This document shows positions 1 to 11,365 of a DNA stretch of 64,000 nt, piece by piece. The DNA is from Karstenula rhodostoma CBS 690.94 (taxonomy: Eukaryota; Ascomycota; Dothideomycetes; Pleosporales; Didymosphaeriaceae), in assembly GCA_010093485.1 (NCBI GenBank), contig MU001492.1:2589122-2653121 (forward strand). The letters are read 5' to 3'. The position numbers and the translations under genes are program-made. Within the stretch, counting starts at the first letter, position 1. Each line of letters begins with the position of its first letter. The notes under the pieces were generated by a model that saw nothing but the letters and a program-made list of their open reading frames with translations, was not told where the DNA came from and searched no databases.

Positions 1-1814
1 TGCTCATCGTCCTTTCCTTCCGCATCGCCGTCCCACGCCTTCTGCTGAGCGCCTCGGTTGTTCCATCGCAGGGTACGTGAGATGGAGTCAAACCATTCGG
101 TGGGTTGCGACAGCACCGTGGGGAAGGGGTACTGTGAAGCAGCGATGGTGATATGGTCACCCTGTCGGAGCTCCACACGACCCTTGCCGTCGAAGGCGCA
201 GTAGGCGGTAGCACGGGAGTTTCGGGGCACTGCAATGCGCAAAAGCATGCTGTCGTTCAACAGCATAGGTCTGAAGCTCAGCGTATGCGGGCAGATAGGC
301 GTAAGCAGGATAGCAGGGATGTCAGGGTGCACAAGCGAGCCACCCGCGGACAAAGAGTAGGCAGTCGACCCGGTCGGTGTAGAGAATATGACACCGTCGG
401 CTTGAACAACAGTCAGAAGGTTGTTGTCCCCGAACAGTTCCAAGTTAGAGACATAGGGCGATGGGCCGCGGTCGATGACAAGCTCGTTCAGCACCTCGAA
501 CTGTTCAGCTTCAATGTGTTGTGGTGCATCCGGCAAAGCGTTCTTCTGGTAGCGGTAAACGGTGCACGTGAAGCGCATGCGCAGGTTGACGCGCATACCC
601 GTATCACCTAAGATCTTGCTGAGGGCCTCCTTGTATTGGTCGAATTCAAAGTTGGTGAGAAATCCAAGACTGCCAAGAGAGAAGGAGAGAATCGGTGGCA
701 CGATGCGCTGGAAGAGCCAGGATGTGAAAAGAACAGTACCGTCTCCACCGAGGGTCAACACGAGATCGAACTTCTCGGGGGATTCCCAACAAAGTTCAGG
801 TGTCCAAAACCGGAGCATATTCTCGAAGCGAGCATCTTTCGCCAGGAGCGAAGGCATGTCGAAGCGCTTCGACTTGCGGAGCTTGTGGTCCACGTAGACA
901 TTCACTCCAACATTTGAGCCGTGACGTGGAGTGCACAGGAGCCACTCAGCTAGCTCGCGCGTGAGGTGGACCAACTGGTTGTCGCGCGCCTTGGTGACGA
1001 TCATGACATTGCGGATGGTCATCTTGATGGGGCGGCGCTGGAGCTGCTTGGAGACCTCGCGCACACTTGTCGCAGTCTGCATCAGACGAGAGTGCGAGAT
1101 GCCTTCATCATCAGCCATCTCATCGAGCACCTTGTCGAGGTTGACTGCCTTGTCAAACTTCTTGTGGAAGAAGCATGGCGAAGCCAAAGCGGCCATCTTG
1201 CTCGAGAGTTCAGCTGAATGCAGATCGAGCTCCGAGAGGGCCTCAGCAAGGCGATGCTGGGCCATGTCGGACGGAGGCGTCTTGAGCGGCTCGATTGTCT
1301 TGCTGCTCATCATGACCGCATCCATGGAGGCTGCGTCGGGGTCCTGTGACGTCGATGGGCGATGCGACTGGAGCGCCTTGAGGATGGTCTGGCGCGGGAT
1401 TGAGTCGATGGAGTAGGCGTTCTTGCGGTGGTTGATTTTGCGCTGCTCGCGATGCTCACGGAACGACTTCTTGGGAAGCGTGGTGAGATTGTCGATGGAA
1501 GAAGCGGTGCTTATGGAAGCTTGCGAGTCGGTCCGCGTCGGCTCGTCCGTGGTACCAACAGGATTGCGCAACGAGGTGTGGGCAGGCGCACTGCCGCTTG
1601 GGTCCACGGGGGCTACCGAGAGTGCATTATCAGGGTTGGTATGGTACGCGTGGCTGACCGGAGTCGGAGAGTGTGGAGGCTGCGGAGAATGGGGGAGCGG
1701 CACGTTTAATGCTGCGTCGACGGAATTAAGGCCGGAGCAGGTAGTGCGCGGTGGGGACAGCAGCGGGTGTATCTTCGACGGAGAAAACGGCTCCCCGAGG
1801 CTTGAGCGCGACAT
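1..1814 (-). CDS. UTR1: NAD(+) kinase (ATP-NAD kinase, Utr1-like), 3' end outside window
   Basis: Phosphorylates NAD(H) to NADP(H) with ATP, presumably in the cytosol. One uninterrupted frame of about 604 residues runs from the ATG at 1814 off the left edge, so the C-terminus is missing. Roughly residues 1-150 are Ser/Pro/Thr-rich and poorly conserved in character; the kinase domain follows. The signature LGGDGT is at residues 355-360 (positions 735-752), preceded by FDLVLT, and a NADK-type PTGSTAYSLSAGGS segment with upstream NNLLTVVQADG lies near residue 470-490. The stretch DSISRTLRWN near the left edge is also typical. No in-frame ATG or stop was seen just upstream of 1814, where codons such as AAA TCA CAA precede the start. 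No intron was needed. It is alone on its strand; the next gene upstream is about 2 kb away. Assignment to the Utr1 rather than mitochondrial Pos5 type is inference from the long non-targeting N-terminus. Confidence 0.93.
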   Translation of the reverse strand, partial: MSRSSLGEPFSPSKIHPLLSPPRTTCSGLNSVDAALNVPLPHSPQPPHSPTPVSHAYHTNPDNALSVAPVDPSGSAPAHTSLRNPVGTTDEPTRTDSQASISTASSIDNLTTLPKKSFREHREQRKINHRKNAYSIDSIPRQTILKALQSHRPSTSQDPDAASMDAVMMSSKTIEPLKTPPSDMAQHRLAEALSELDLHSAELSSKMAALASPCFFHKKFDKAVNLDKVLDEMADDEGISHSRLMQTATSVREVSKQLQRRPIKMTIRNVMIVTKARDNQLVHLTRELAEWLLCTPRHGSNVGVNVYVDHKLRKSKRFDMPSLLAKDARFENMLRFWTPELCWESPEKFDLVLTLGGDGTVLFTSWLFQRIVPPILSFSLGSLGFLTNFEFDQYKEALSKILGDTGMRVNLRMRFTCTVYRYQKNALPDAPQHIEAEQFEVLNELVIDRGPSPYVSNLELFGDNNLLTVVQADGVIFSTPTGSTAYSLSAGGSLVHPDIPAILLTPICPHTLSFRPMLLNDSMLLRIAVPRNSRATAYCAFDGKGRVELRQGDHITIAASQYPFPTVLSQPTEWFDSISRTLRWNNRGAQQKAWDGDAEGKDDE

Positions 1815-3809
1815 GATGTTGGCGGCTGATTGTGATTTCTGACTGCGCGCTAAACGCCGGAAAATCGTTCAACAAAGGCGGTCCTTCGTAATACCACGGG
1901 GTCGAGCCGGAGGTGCCGGGTGGTCAGAAAGTGTGAGTATTAGAACGGGTACAATAGCCGCACCAACGTAGCCAGACGTCGCGCCGAAAATCAAATGCAC
2001 CGGGCAATTCAAGTGTTGAGGATTGATTGAAATAAGGCGGCGACAGTGGCTACTGCATTGACGGGAGGTGACGTTGCTCGATCAAAGGGATGGTTGCCGA
2101 ACGCTGGTAAACCGTGGGTGACAGGACGTGTACCACAGAACGAAGAGCCCGGCTCAATCTATCGTAACGGAAAAGAAGACGGGAACGAGAAACGGAAAGC
2201 GACAAAAAAAAATAAAAAAATGGACACGACCGCAGGTCGCGCTGAAAGAACAGGAGGCGGAGAAGGTTGACACGTGTGGCTCTCAAAGCATAGCACTGTG
2301 CACAAAGCAGCTCCTATATTCACTTTTGACAGCCCCCGACGTGAACTTCATCGGTTCGGTACGGAGGAGCCACAGAGCGTCTACGCGCCAGCCTCAAACC
2401 AGACCACCGAAACCCCGTGGCGGCTAGCCAGCTGCGCACAGTTGATACACTTGAGGTATCACGGTCGTAGACGTCTTCCCGATACGCCTCAACCGCCAGA
2501 TCCAAGCATCGCCCCCACCAGCAAGCTCTACACCGACCTCACCGCGCACAACGTGCCAGGCAAAGATGGCCTGTTTGCTGAGGCACCGACTCCCACGCGC
2601 CCCAGGCTTCTCACCGCTGCAGCTCCCGCAATGCCGGACTTTTGTTGTTAATCATCGCTTACATTCTCCGGAACACCTCAGAACCTCCACGCTTTGTGTC
2701 TCTGCAAAGCAAGCCTCGTCAAGACAGTGCCCTGGCTTGCAAATGCTTGCGAATTGAGCCTCAGTCGCTGTAGCGAGCTTCGTCGACTTGCAGGTGCGGC
2801 TCGCCGGCTGCATTTGCAGCGAAGGGCGAATAGGAGGACCATCCAGACGAAACGGGCTAGGGGGAGGCCCGTCTGTTTGAGGTTGTCTCGTCACCCACTC
2901 TCTGGCGCAAGCCTTCCTTCACCCGCACAGCAAGCGAGTACTTGCAACAACTGCCCTCCCTGCCGTTCTGCATTCCGCAACAAAGCCGTCAGCAGACACC
3001 ATGCTACATTTGGGGACTGCCGTTTGATCCGGATTCCACGAAAACCACACACCTCAGAAACAGGTGGCACAGAACTAGATGCGAATGCAAACAGGTGCGG
3101 CAATGCACGTGCAACTACTGAGCGTCTGCTTGCGTGGTCCCTGCCATGGAATGCTCATATGCGGGTGTGTCGGTGAAGATCTCGTACCATTCACACCGCG
3201 GAGTTATCGCCAAGTCGGCTCGACGCCACAGTGCGAGCCTCAGGTTCACTCTATTAATGGCGCATCTGATTTCCAGTTTTCCACTGCCGGTGGATTAGCG
3301 CGGCTGTCAAAATCGTGATATGAGACAAACTGCCCCAATTATTCACCCTCCGCGGAAGCTGGCGCGGGCGCATGCGACCGAGAGTGCCATTTGTCTCTGA
3401 ACGCTGTTCATATCAGTGTCTCATCGTTCGCATGCGCGCTCTCCGCCAGAACCTTTTGTGATGCAGCTCGCACAAACCGCGTTTGCTTAAATCCCTCTCA
3501 TGTAGCTGCCGCGTACCCACATGCATCGGAAAGGTCGGAAGGTCCGCAACAGTCATCGCACTGCCAAAGAGACGAGGGGAACATGGCAGTCATGGAACCG
3601 AAAGGCATCAGAGAGGTACACGTTTTTGATTCGTTGAATACATGAAGCATCGTGATAACTTCGGCGGCTACGGAGACGCGGTAGATAACCGCCAAGAGCC
3701 AGCTCTCCTGGGAATTGTTTACTTTTGAATCATATGCCTGTGAAGTTCCTGGTATCTATTTTGTGAAATTGTGAAGAGAGAATCGCGAGACAGGAAGTGC
3801 ATGAGCATC
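1815..3809. other. Intergenic region upstream of NAD kinase, downstream of SPE3
   Basis: About 2 kb lies between the NAD kinase start and the SPE3 stop, both on the minus strand. It should contain the NAD kinase promoter. A short A-rich tract (2202-2221) stands out. Several open frames exist (for example 2694-3176 plus, 160 codons), but they resemble no family I know, overlap one another on both strands, and lack splice logic or conserved motifs. I see no supported gene here. Confidence 0.6.
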
Positions 3810-4909
<1,100 letters not shown>

Positions 4910-5602
4910 CTTGAAGTTTGCGGAGGTGTGGAAAGCCTCGTGGTAAGGACTCAAGTTGGGACGAAGTTGGCTGTTGTGGATACCAGATGCTAGGGCGCGT
5001 CTGGGTTTTATAGCAAACTTGGGTGCGGTGTGGACTGAGAACTGTCGGATTGCTTGGGCTGCCATCCCAATTTTTCTCGCGCCCGCATTACGTCTGCCCG
5101 CGCCCCGCCATTGACCTGTGAGGACAAACACGGCTAGTCCACGTCCGGCAAGGCCTCAAAAGCTGGACATGCTTGTCCGGCCCGCACCGCAGCACCCGTG
5201 AGGACGCAGGTTATACCACGCTGCGCGAACATCCTACTTGGGAGTAGTTGAGTGTCGCAGTGAGAGAGTCTCATCCAGATGCGCGTGCTCGCTGCCGGGG
5301 TTATCGGCGCCTCGTGTATTTTATCTCAATACCGGCCCTCCAGCAATGATCCAATCGCAACACGAGAATGGGAAACTAGCGCGGATGCCTGGCACTATCA
5401 TCAACGCGCGGACGAGCTCGTTCCATCGTTGTCCAGTAAGATGCCGTACGAAAGGTTTTGACATACGTATATAAGAGAGAAAGATTCCCTCGAAATGCAA
5501 CATGACCTCTGAGCTTCGACTAGGGTGATCATCTGCCTTCCTCTCTCTTCGAGCAAGCCAGCAGCATTCTGATATCAGTTCGTGCCGAAACAATCATCCA
5601 CC
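4910..5602. promoter_or_regulatory. Divergent promoter region between SPE3 and methyltransferase
   Basis: The 693 bp between the two start codons must hold the promoters of both genes. The SPE3-proximal 156 bp may be translated as an N-terminal extension. A TATA-like sequence, TATATAAG, sits at 5468-5475, 128 bp before the methyltransferase ATG and followed by a purine-rich GAGAGAAAG run. No other gene is visible here. Confidence 0.55.
5468..5475 (+). promoter_or_regulatory. TATA-box candidate for the methyltransferase gene
   Basis: TATATAAG lies 128 bp upstream of the ATG at 5603, at a plausible distance for a fungal core promoter. This is a match to a short consensus only. Confidence 0.4.
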
Positions 5603-6728
5603 ATGTCACTAAACAAGACCACCGATTTATCAGTCGCTGCCAAACTCCTCAAGGGCTCACCATGGGAGAACTTGCCGCTGGAGTATGTAGTATTCATCCC
5701 TCGTAGATACTACCATTGACAATTTCCTCCAGCAAACTGCCTTGGTACTCGCCCGAGATTGAAGAGATCACGCCTCAGGCCCAGGAGCTGTTCGAGAAGT
5801 ACTCCAATGTGGAACCTGAGAAAGTGAAGGCACACATCAAAGAGCTGGTGAGACTTCAGTTGCATCGCCGCACCGTGACTCTGTGACTTGGCTAATTAGT
5901 ACCAGCGAGACAAAGCATACGTCGTGGTAGGCATACCAGAAGCGCGAGCAGGTCCAGTCTTTATTTGACACACACTAACATGGACAGTTTCCGTATCCGT
6001 GCCTTGCTCGCTGGGCCTTTCTCGAACTCAGCGTCAGCCTCTCTCGCCAATACCCCGAGGTCCTCGAGCGCGTCAAGAACGGCGACAAATGTACGTTCAT
6101 AAATGTTCTTCTTGCTTTAGTAAGCCAAAGTACTAATGGCCTCCAAGATCTCGATCTCGGATGCTGCGTCGGCCAGGACATCCGCAAGTTAGTCTTCGAC
6201 GGCGCCCCGTCAGAGAACACATACGGCTCGGACTTGGAGAAGAACTTCATGGATATCGGCTACGACTTGTTTCTCGACAAGTCGACCTTGAAGACCACCT
6301 TCATTGCCGCAGATATCTTCGACGAAGATTCCGACCTAAAGCAGATCGCCGGCGAGATCGATATTATCCACGCGGCGTCCTTCCTACACCTCTTCGACGA
6401 AGAAGGCCAACACAAAGCTTGCGAGAATATCGTCAAGCTGCTGAAGAGTAAGCCTGGGTCTCTGTTCATTGGACGGCAGATCGGAAACTTTGAGTGTGGA
6501 GTACATGTTGGCTCACTCGACTCGAGCAAGAATAGGTACAGGCACAACCCGGCGTCTTTCGAACAGATGTGGAAGAGCGTTGGGGAGAAGACAGGTACGA
6601 AGTGGAAGGTTGAGGCACGCCTTGAGGACCAGGATCTTCATGCTATCGCGGAGAAGATGGGTCTCGAGTCCGCCACCATTCCACCGGGCTCGAAATGGCT
6701 CAGCTTCGCAGTTCGTAGGGAGGCGTAA
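5603..6728 (+). CDS. SAM-dependent methyltransferase, AusD-like fungal family
   Basis: Five exons: 5603-5682, 5733-5847, a micro-exon ending at 5926, 5988-6090 and 6148-6728 (stop TAA). The micro-exon begins at 5900 (after TAG) or 5906 (after CAG); both keep frame. The later acceptor gives KELRDKAYVVFPYPC, which fits the family better, and a 299-residue protein. Motif I is LDLGCCVGQDIRKL, followed by GAPSENTYGSDL and FMDIGYDLF, then FIAADIFD and IDIIHAASFLHLF. This layout is what I know from class I methyltransferases of fungal meroterpenoid clusters (AusD type) and their many uncharacterised relatives. Here there are no polyketide synthase, terpene cyclase or P450 neighbours, so a secondary-metabolite role is not supported; the substrate is unknown. 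It is cytosolic by appearance, with no signal peptide or membrane segment. It is divergent from SPE3. Confidence 0.9.
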
Positions 6729-7172
6729 TCATGTAGTATGTAGAAATTTGGGAGCGTAAAAAACGTTAGAGCTCAAGGACTACTCCACCATGAGCCAAAT
6801 CTGATGGATCGGTGTTTATTGAGAACTTTGCAGCCTTGGTAGCCTTGAGATTCAGCAAGCAGTGTCGCGTTCTCTAATGGGAATGGAGATGGCCGGCCCG
6901 TGATGACATAGAACTTATGATAATATTGTTCAGAGGCAACAAAATGCTGCTTGTTTAATACGCGGTTGGGACGATGTCGTCGCAGCCACAGGGAGCGGTT
7001 GAGGTTTGGAGCTCAAGCTCCACCGTTGTCCAATCAGACGCGATACCGGCCGATCGCACTTGCCAAGGCCACTTCGTGGCTTCAACACCGCAAGTTACCA
7101 GTACCCACCGACATCCCCGCAATTGCAACCGGTACACGATCTCTCCTCTCGTACACTTCTCAGTCAGCCACC
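6729..7172. other. Intergenic region with SEC28 promoter
   Basis: These 444 bp separate the methyltransferase stop from the SEC28 start. The proximal part contains the CCAAT element listed separately. I see no gene. Confidence 0.6.
7030..7037 (+). promoter_or_regulatory. CCAAT box upstream of SEC28
   Basis: CCAATCAG lies about 135-143 bp before the SEC28 ATG. It matches the binding consensus of the fungal CCAAT-binding (HAP) complex and sits at its usual distance. Occupancy is inferred only. Confidence 0.45.
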
Positions 7173-8229
7173 ATGGACCCATACTCGCACGAAGGAGGTA
7201 CTTTTTGGCCCAGCACTGCACACCATGCGCCCCGCTAATACACTCCAGAACTTTTGAACATCCACACAGCATTCCACGCCGGCGCCCACCAGCAAGTCCT
7301 CGACTTCGACACGTCTGGCTTCTCCTCCGCAAACGCTCTTCCTGTTCGCGTCCTCCAGCTTCGCTCACAGATCGCGCTTGGTCAAGCCAAAGAAGTCGCT
7401 TCCTCGCTGACCAAAGAGACCACCACACCAGACCTCGTAGCTATACGGTTACTCGCCGAGTATGAGACCGGAAAGGATGTATTGGCAGACGTGAAGAAGC
7501 TGGTCGAGAAGCAGGGACAGGAGAACCTGACAGTGCAGTTGGTCGCAGGGATAATATTCGAGAGGGTTGGAGAGACGGAAGAGGCGCTGAGTGTGCTGAG
7601 CAAGCACGAGGGAAGCTTGGACGCGTACGTTGAGAATATTGCCCGAATATTTGGATTACGAGCTGACAATTCATGGGTTGCAGTGTTGCGTTGACCGTTC
7701 AGATACACCTCCAGCAGAACCGCGCCGACCTGGCCTTGAAGGAAGCACAGCGCGCGCGAAAATGGGCACAAGACAGTCTTCTGGTCAACCTTGCCGAATC
7801 ATGGGTCGGATTGCGCGAGGTACGTTTCTCCTGAGCACGTTGAACGTTCACCACTGACTCTTTGTCAAGGGCGGCGAGAAATACCAGTCGGCATTCTACG
7901 TCTTCGAAGAGCTCGCACAGACATCGCAATCGCAGTCGCCACACTCTCTCGTCGCACAGGCAGTCTCAGAACTACACCTCGGTCGCCTGCCCGAAGCTGA
8001 AGCTGCACTGCAACAGGCGGTACAGCTCGATGCCAACAACGCAGATACACTCGCAAACCTGATCGTGCTGAACACTATTTTGGGCAAGAAGGATGAGGTT
8101 ACGCGGCTGAAGGAGCAGCTTGCGGGTGTGGACAGCGAGCACCAAGTCTTGACAGATTGGGCCGAGAAGAAGCAGGCGTTTGATCAGGCGAAGGCGAAGT
8201 ATACCCCGAAGTTTGAGGTAGCGGCTTGA
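7173..8229 (+). CDS. SEC28: Coatomer subunit epsilon (epsilon-COP)
   Basis: A subunit of the COPI coat that mediates Golgi-to-ER retrograde transport; it stabilises alpha-COP. Four exons: 7173-7197, 7249-7624, 7684-7819 and 7870-8229 (stop TGA). Donors are GTACTT, GTACGT and GTACGT; splicing restores EGELLNIHTAF, SLDAVALTVQIHLQQNRADLA and VGLREGGEKYQSA. The product is 298 residues, the expected size. The sequence is a helical TPR-like solenoid with family-typical segments: the N-terminal ELLNIHTAFHAGAHQQVLDF, the central QNRADLALKEAQRARKWAQD, and the C-terminal SAFYVFEELAQT and LDANNADTLANLIVLNTILGK. The start has a good context (CCACCATGG). The first coding exon is only 25 nt. The neighbours are functionally unrelated. 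Confidence 0.95.
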
Positions 8230-9709
8230 GTGTGGGCGGAGAGACGAGATATCAGCGCAGTTCTACGAGCCTCAAAGACAACATGATATGGTGCTGGATC
8301 GGTGGCTTCGCCAAGAAACTTCATCTGAGTAATGCGAGCCATGGATACCCCAATGCACTCTATTGAAGCCGCTTGAGTCGTTTGTTCGGCAGTGCTTTCC
8401 ACGCAGTGCGTTCCGCTATGATCCCTTTTCAGATCGAAACAGAGCCCCGCAACCGAGGCATGCGTATGTGCGGTGTCAAGTGACTCGATTTCTTCGCACA
8501 CCATGTTGTTTACAGTCTTTGTTTGGCAATTTCTTCATCTATAAGCCCTTGATGTCTACCAGCAGCTTACCTCCCTCGTGCACCGCTTCCCCGCTCGAAA
8601 ACCTAGTTTCCGGACGAAAAGGGACCCAACTTCGCGTCTGCAGCTGCTCGTGAAGCTGACATGCATGCCATCTTCCTTTTCTGGTCGGCTCAGGCGGTAC
8701 CCGGCCACAACTCAGAATCTAATCTTGTTTTCCGTGAATCTTTCTTTTCAGATGTCAAGCCTTGCTAGCAAGAGCCATCTTCAGAACAGGCGCTTTATAC
8801 GAGTAAGCCCAGCACCCGCAGACAACTGGGCGCGATGAGTCCCCCTCCGCCAAGCGCATAGTGGGGCGGCTAGTCGATGATCTCCCGCCGCGCGCGATCC
8901 TGTCTCGGAGTTAACCACGATTTCTACCTTCGCAGCCCGTCCGCCTCCGAGTAGGTACGCACTTTCGCAAGCGCCAGCACATCTCCACGTCACCTCTCCG
9001 TGCCATTCCCTCCATCGTCAGCGGCGGCAGACCGAGACACGACCCTGCATAAAGCAGCGCTCCTTGCGACGTTTGCTGCGTGGCGTCGGATATGACACGT
9101 TCCGAATGCACACCAAGCACTCTTGGAACAAGCTTAACTCCAGCGCGCTGGCCAATGCGGGAACCCCCTTCGCTCGTTGCAGCGCCGCATCGCCGCGCTA
9201 CGCTTCTTCTGCGCGGCGGGTCGATGTTTTGGGAAGCAGGACCCCGCGGCAGCAGTGGGCGCCTTGCACGAGACCGCGCATGTGGTGTCGACTTCGGCCG
9301 GCGGCTCGCTGGACATGACTGGCAGCAGGTGGCCCGCGGTGGGATATTGCTCAAGTGGCAGACTTACTACAGATAGATGGGGGGTTTCGTCTGGCGGGCC
9401 CCGCGGTTGTGTCGGTCGTCTTTTGTCTGTGCCATCATCCATCTTTGCGTTTTTTTTAGAGCGGCCCACTGCGGTCGCTTTTACGGTCGTTTGCTTCCGA
9501 TTCTGACGGCCGGTCGGTGAGTTGCGGGCTGGGCTACATATACATGCATGCCGTCCGGTGTCCGTATGCATGTATGAACGGCTTGCGCGTTGGTCAGTCA
9601 CAGGGTATATTGCGAGCCCACCCGCCACGTCGACAAGGTTCTCCACATTTGCACATCCTTTTCCGAGGCATTCCTACACAGCTAGCGTGAAGGCGTCATT
9701 GTTGTCACC
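8230..9709. other. Intergenic region upstream of the GDPD gene
   Basis: These 1.48 kb separate SEC28 from the phosphodiesterase gene. Part of it (about 8,830-9,420) is GC-rich with many CpG sites and carries overlapping spurious open frames on both strands, including 9134-9646 minus. None shows a recognisable domain. A 10-bp inverted repeat at 9540-9575 is listed separately. I support no gene here. Confidence 0.55.
9540..9575. repeat. 10-bp perfect inverted repeat upstream of the GDPD gene
   Basis: ATACATGCAT at 9540-9549 is mirrored by ATGCATGTAT at 9566-9575 with a 16-nt spacer. The repeat ends 134 bp before the GDPD ATG. It contains two ATGCAT palindromes and could be a paired binding site or form a hairpin in the leader; there is no further evidence. 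Confidence 0.5.
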
Positions 9710-10992
9710 ATGAAAGAGCGGGTTCGGACGCAGGTTCAGGACCAACCTCTTGACAGTCCGGTCGAAGAGGCTCAGACACCGCTGCTGGAGAACATGGTTA
9801 TCGGCGTGCCACCTGTATTTGAGGGGTTGACGAGGGAGATTGATCAGTTGGTTGAGCAGCCGTTGCTGGGTCCGAAATCGGAGTTTCCTTCTCGTAAGTT
9901 GTGCATTGTGGTGTAGGGAGGGAGTGTCTAATGATTTGAACAGCATCGTTTGCGTTTGCAAGGAAGGATGTCTCTGGAAAGAGGAAGCCACAGGCTATTG
10001 CCCACCGAGGGTATAAGGCCAAGTTCCCGGAAAATACGATGGGTGCGTTCCGGGGAGCAGTGGAGGTTGGTGCAGAGGGGCTGGAGACGGACGTACATCT
10101 GTCGAAAGACGGTGTGGTTATGTTGTCCCATGTGAGTTGAGCGGATGTGTCTTGATCTATGGACTGCTGACATGGCACAGGACAGAGATCTGAAAAGGTG
10201 CTTTGGCCGTGACGAGAAGTTGCTTGACTGCAACTACGAGTTCCTGAGCAAGCTGAAGACGCTGAAAGAGCCGCACCAGTCGATGCCGCGGCTGATAGAT
10301 TTGCTCGAGTATCTGGCGCAGCCCGGGTTGGAAGAGATATGGGTGCTCTTGGATATCAAGGTACGCTTATGTTCACATTCCATATATGCATGCCACAAAG
10401 AACGGGTGTTCTGACTCTGCCACAGCTTGACAACGACCAAGAAGACGTAATGCGCGCAATCGCCGATGCCATTGACAGCGTCACGCCTTCACCCACTCGC
10501 CCCTGGCAAAGTCGCATCGTCCTCGGCATCTGGGCCGCAAAGTTCCTGCCCCTCTGTTCGCGCTACCTCCCCAACTTCTCCGTGTCGCACATCGGCTTCT
10601 CCATCGCCTACGCCTCGTACTTTTTCGCCGTGCCGAACGTCTCCTTCAACATGTACCAAGCCGCGCTCATGCTCCCCTGGGGCCGCGCCTTTGTTCGCAA
10701 AGCGCAGCGCGACAGACGGCCGGTGTATGCGTGGACGGTCAACGAAGAGCGGCGGATGCGGTGGGACATCCGGCATGGGATCGACGGGGTGGTTACAGAC
10801 GATCCGAAGCTGTTTCTCGAGGTGCGACGAGGGTGGCATGAGGGCATGAAGGAGAATTTCGGGCTGCTGATGTGGCTGGACGTGCTCCGGGCGAATCTCT
10901 TTGTGATGATCTTTGCGGGTTTCCTCCGAATGAAGCACGGGAGTCCGAAGAAGCCCTTGGTGAGGGTGAAGGCGGGGAGCGGTGGACAGTAG
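9710..10992 (+). CDS. Glycerophosphodiester phosphodiesterase family protein, Pgc1-like
   Basis: Four exons: 9710-9893, 9944-10131, 10181-10360 and 10426-10992. Introns start GTAAGT, GTGAGT and GTACGC. The product is 372 residues. The GDPD barrel starts after a variable 70-residue N-terminus with [19 protein letters not shown], continues with [17 protein letters not shown] and DRDLKRCFG, and has IWVLLDIK at the second metal-site strand and [15 protein letters not shown] plus [10 protein letters not shown] near the end. The HRG His, the ETD acidic pair and the SHD His are the expected catalytic and metal residues. Near the C-terminus a hydrophobic stretch ([20 protein letters not shown]) could anchor it to a membrane, as in yeast Pgc1, a phosphatidylglycerol phospholipase C. 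This Pgc1-type activity is inferred from the fungal family; other glycerophosphodiesters are possible substrates. Confidence 0.92.
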
Positions 10993-11365
10993 AGTAGCGA
11001 TGCATGGTAGCCCTCTTCACTTTTGTGTTAGCATACTTTTGGCATTGCAAGGGATTATACGCTGTGATGTGAGTTCAGATCGGACGTGGGAACAGGGCGT
11101 GCGCCGCGTTGGAGGATATCATCTTGTGTTAACATGAAGACTTGATAAGGCTTAGTCGGACTCCGGATGGTTGAACCTGGGGTGGCTGGGACTACTACAG
11201 ACACATGTAGTTTATACCCGATACTGTGTCGCCGATATTTACGTTCACGCGAGAAGAGGTCGTCTGTGTCGAGAGGAGAACATCGAGTTCGTGGGTGGCC
11301 CAAGCACACCCGTCGACGCGTTCAAGCTCCCCGCACGCGTCCCGACCTGCGCAACCGCACCCAAC
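10993..11365. other. Short intergenic region upstream of gamma-tubulin
   Basis: Only 373 bp separate the GDPD stop from the gamma-tubulin ATG on the same strand. It must contain the 3' end of the first transcript and the promoter of the second. No distinct element was identified. Confidence 0.5.

Noticed and set aside
2694..3176. A 160-codon plus-strand open frame upstream of NAD kinase
   Set aside because: No recognisable motif, compositionally noisy, overlapped by frames on the other strand and lying in a probable promoter region.
9134..9646. A 170-codon minus-strand open frame in the GDPD upstream region
   Set aside because: GC-rich sequence with low stop density gives overlapping frames on both strands; no domain or plausible splice structure.
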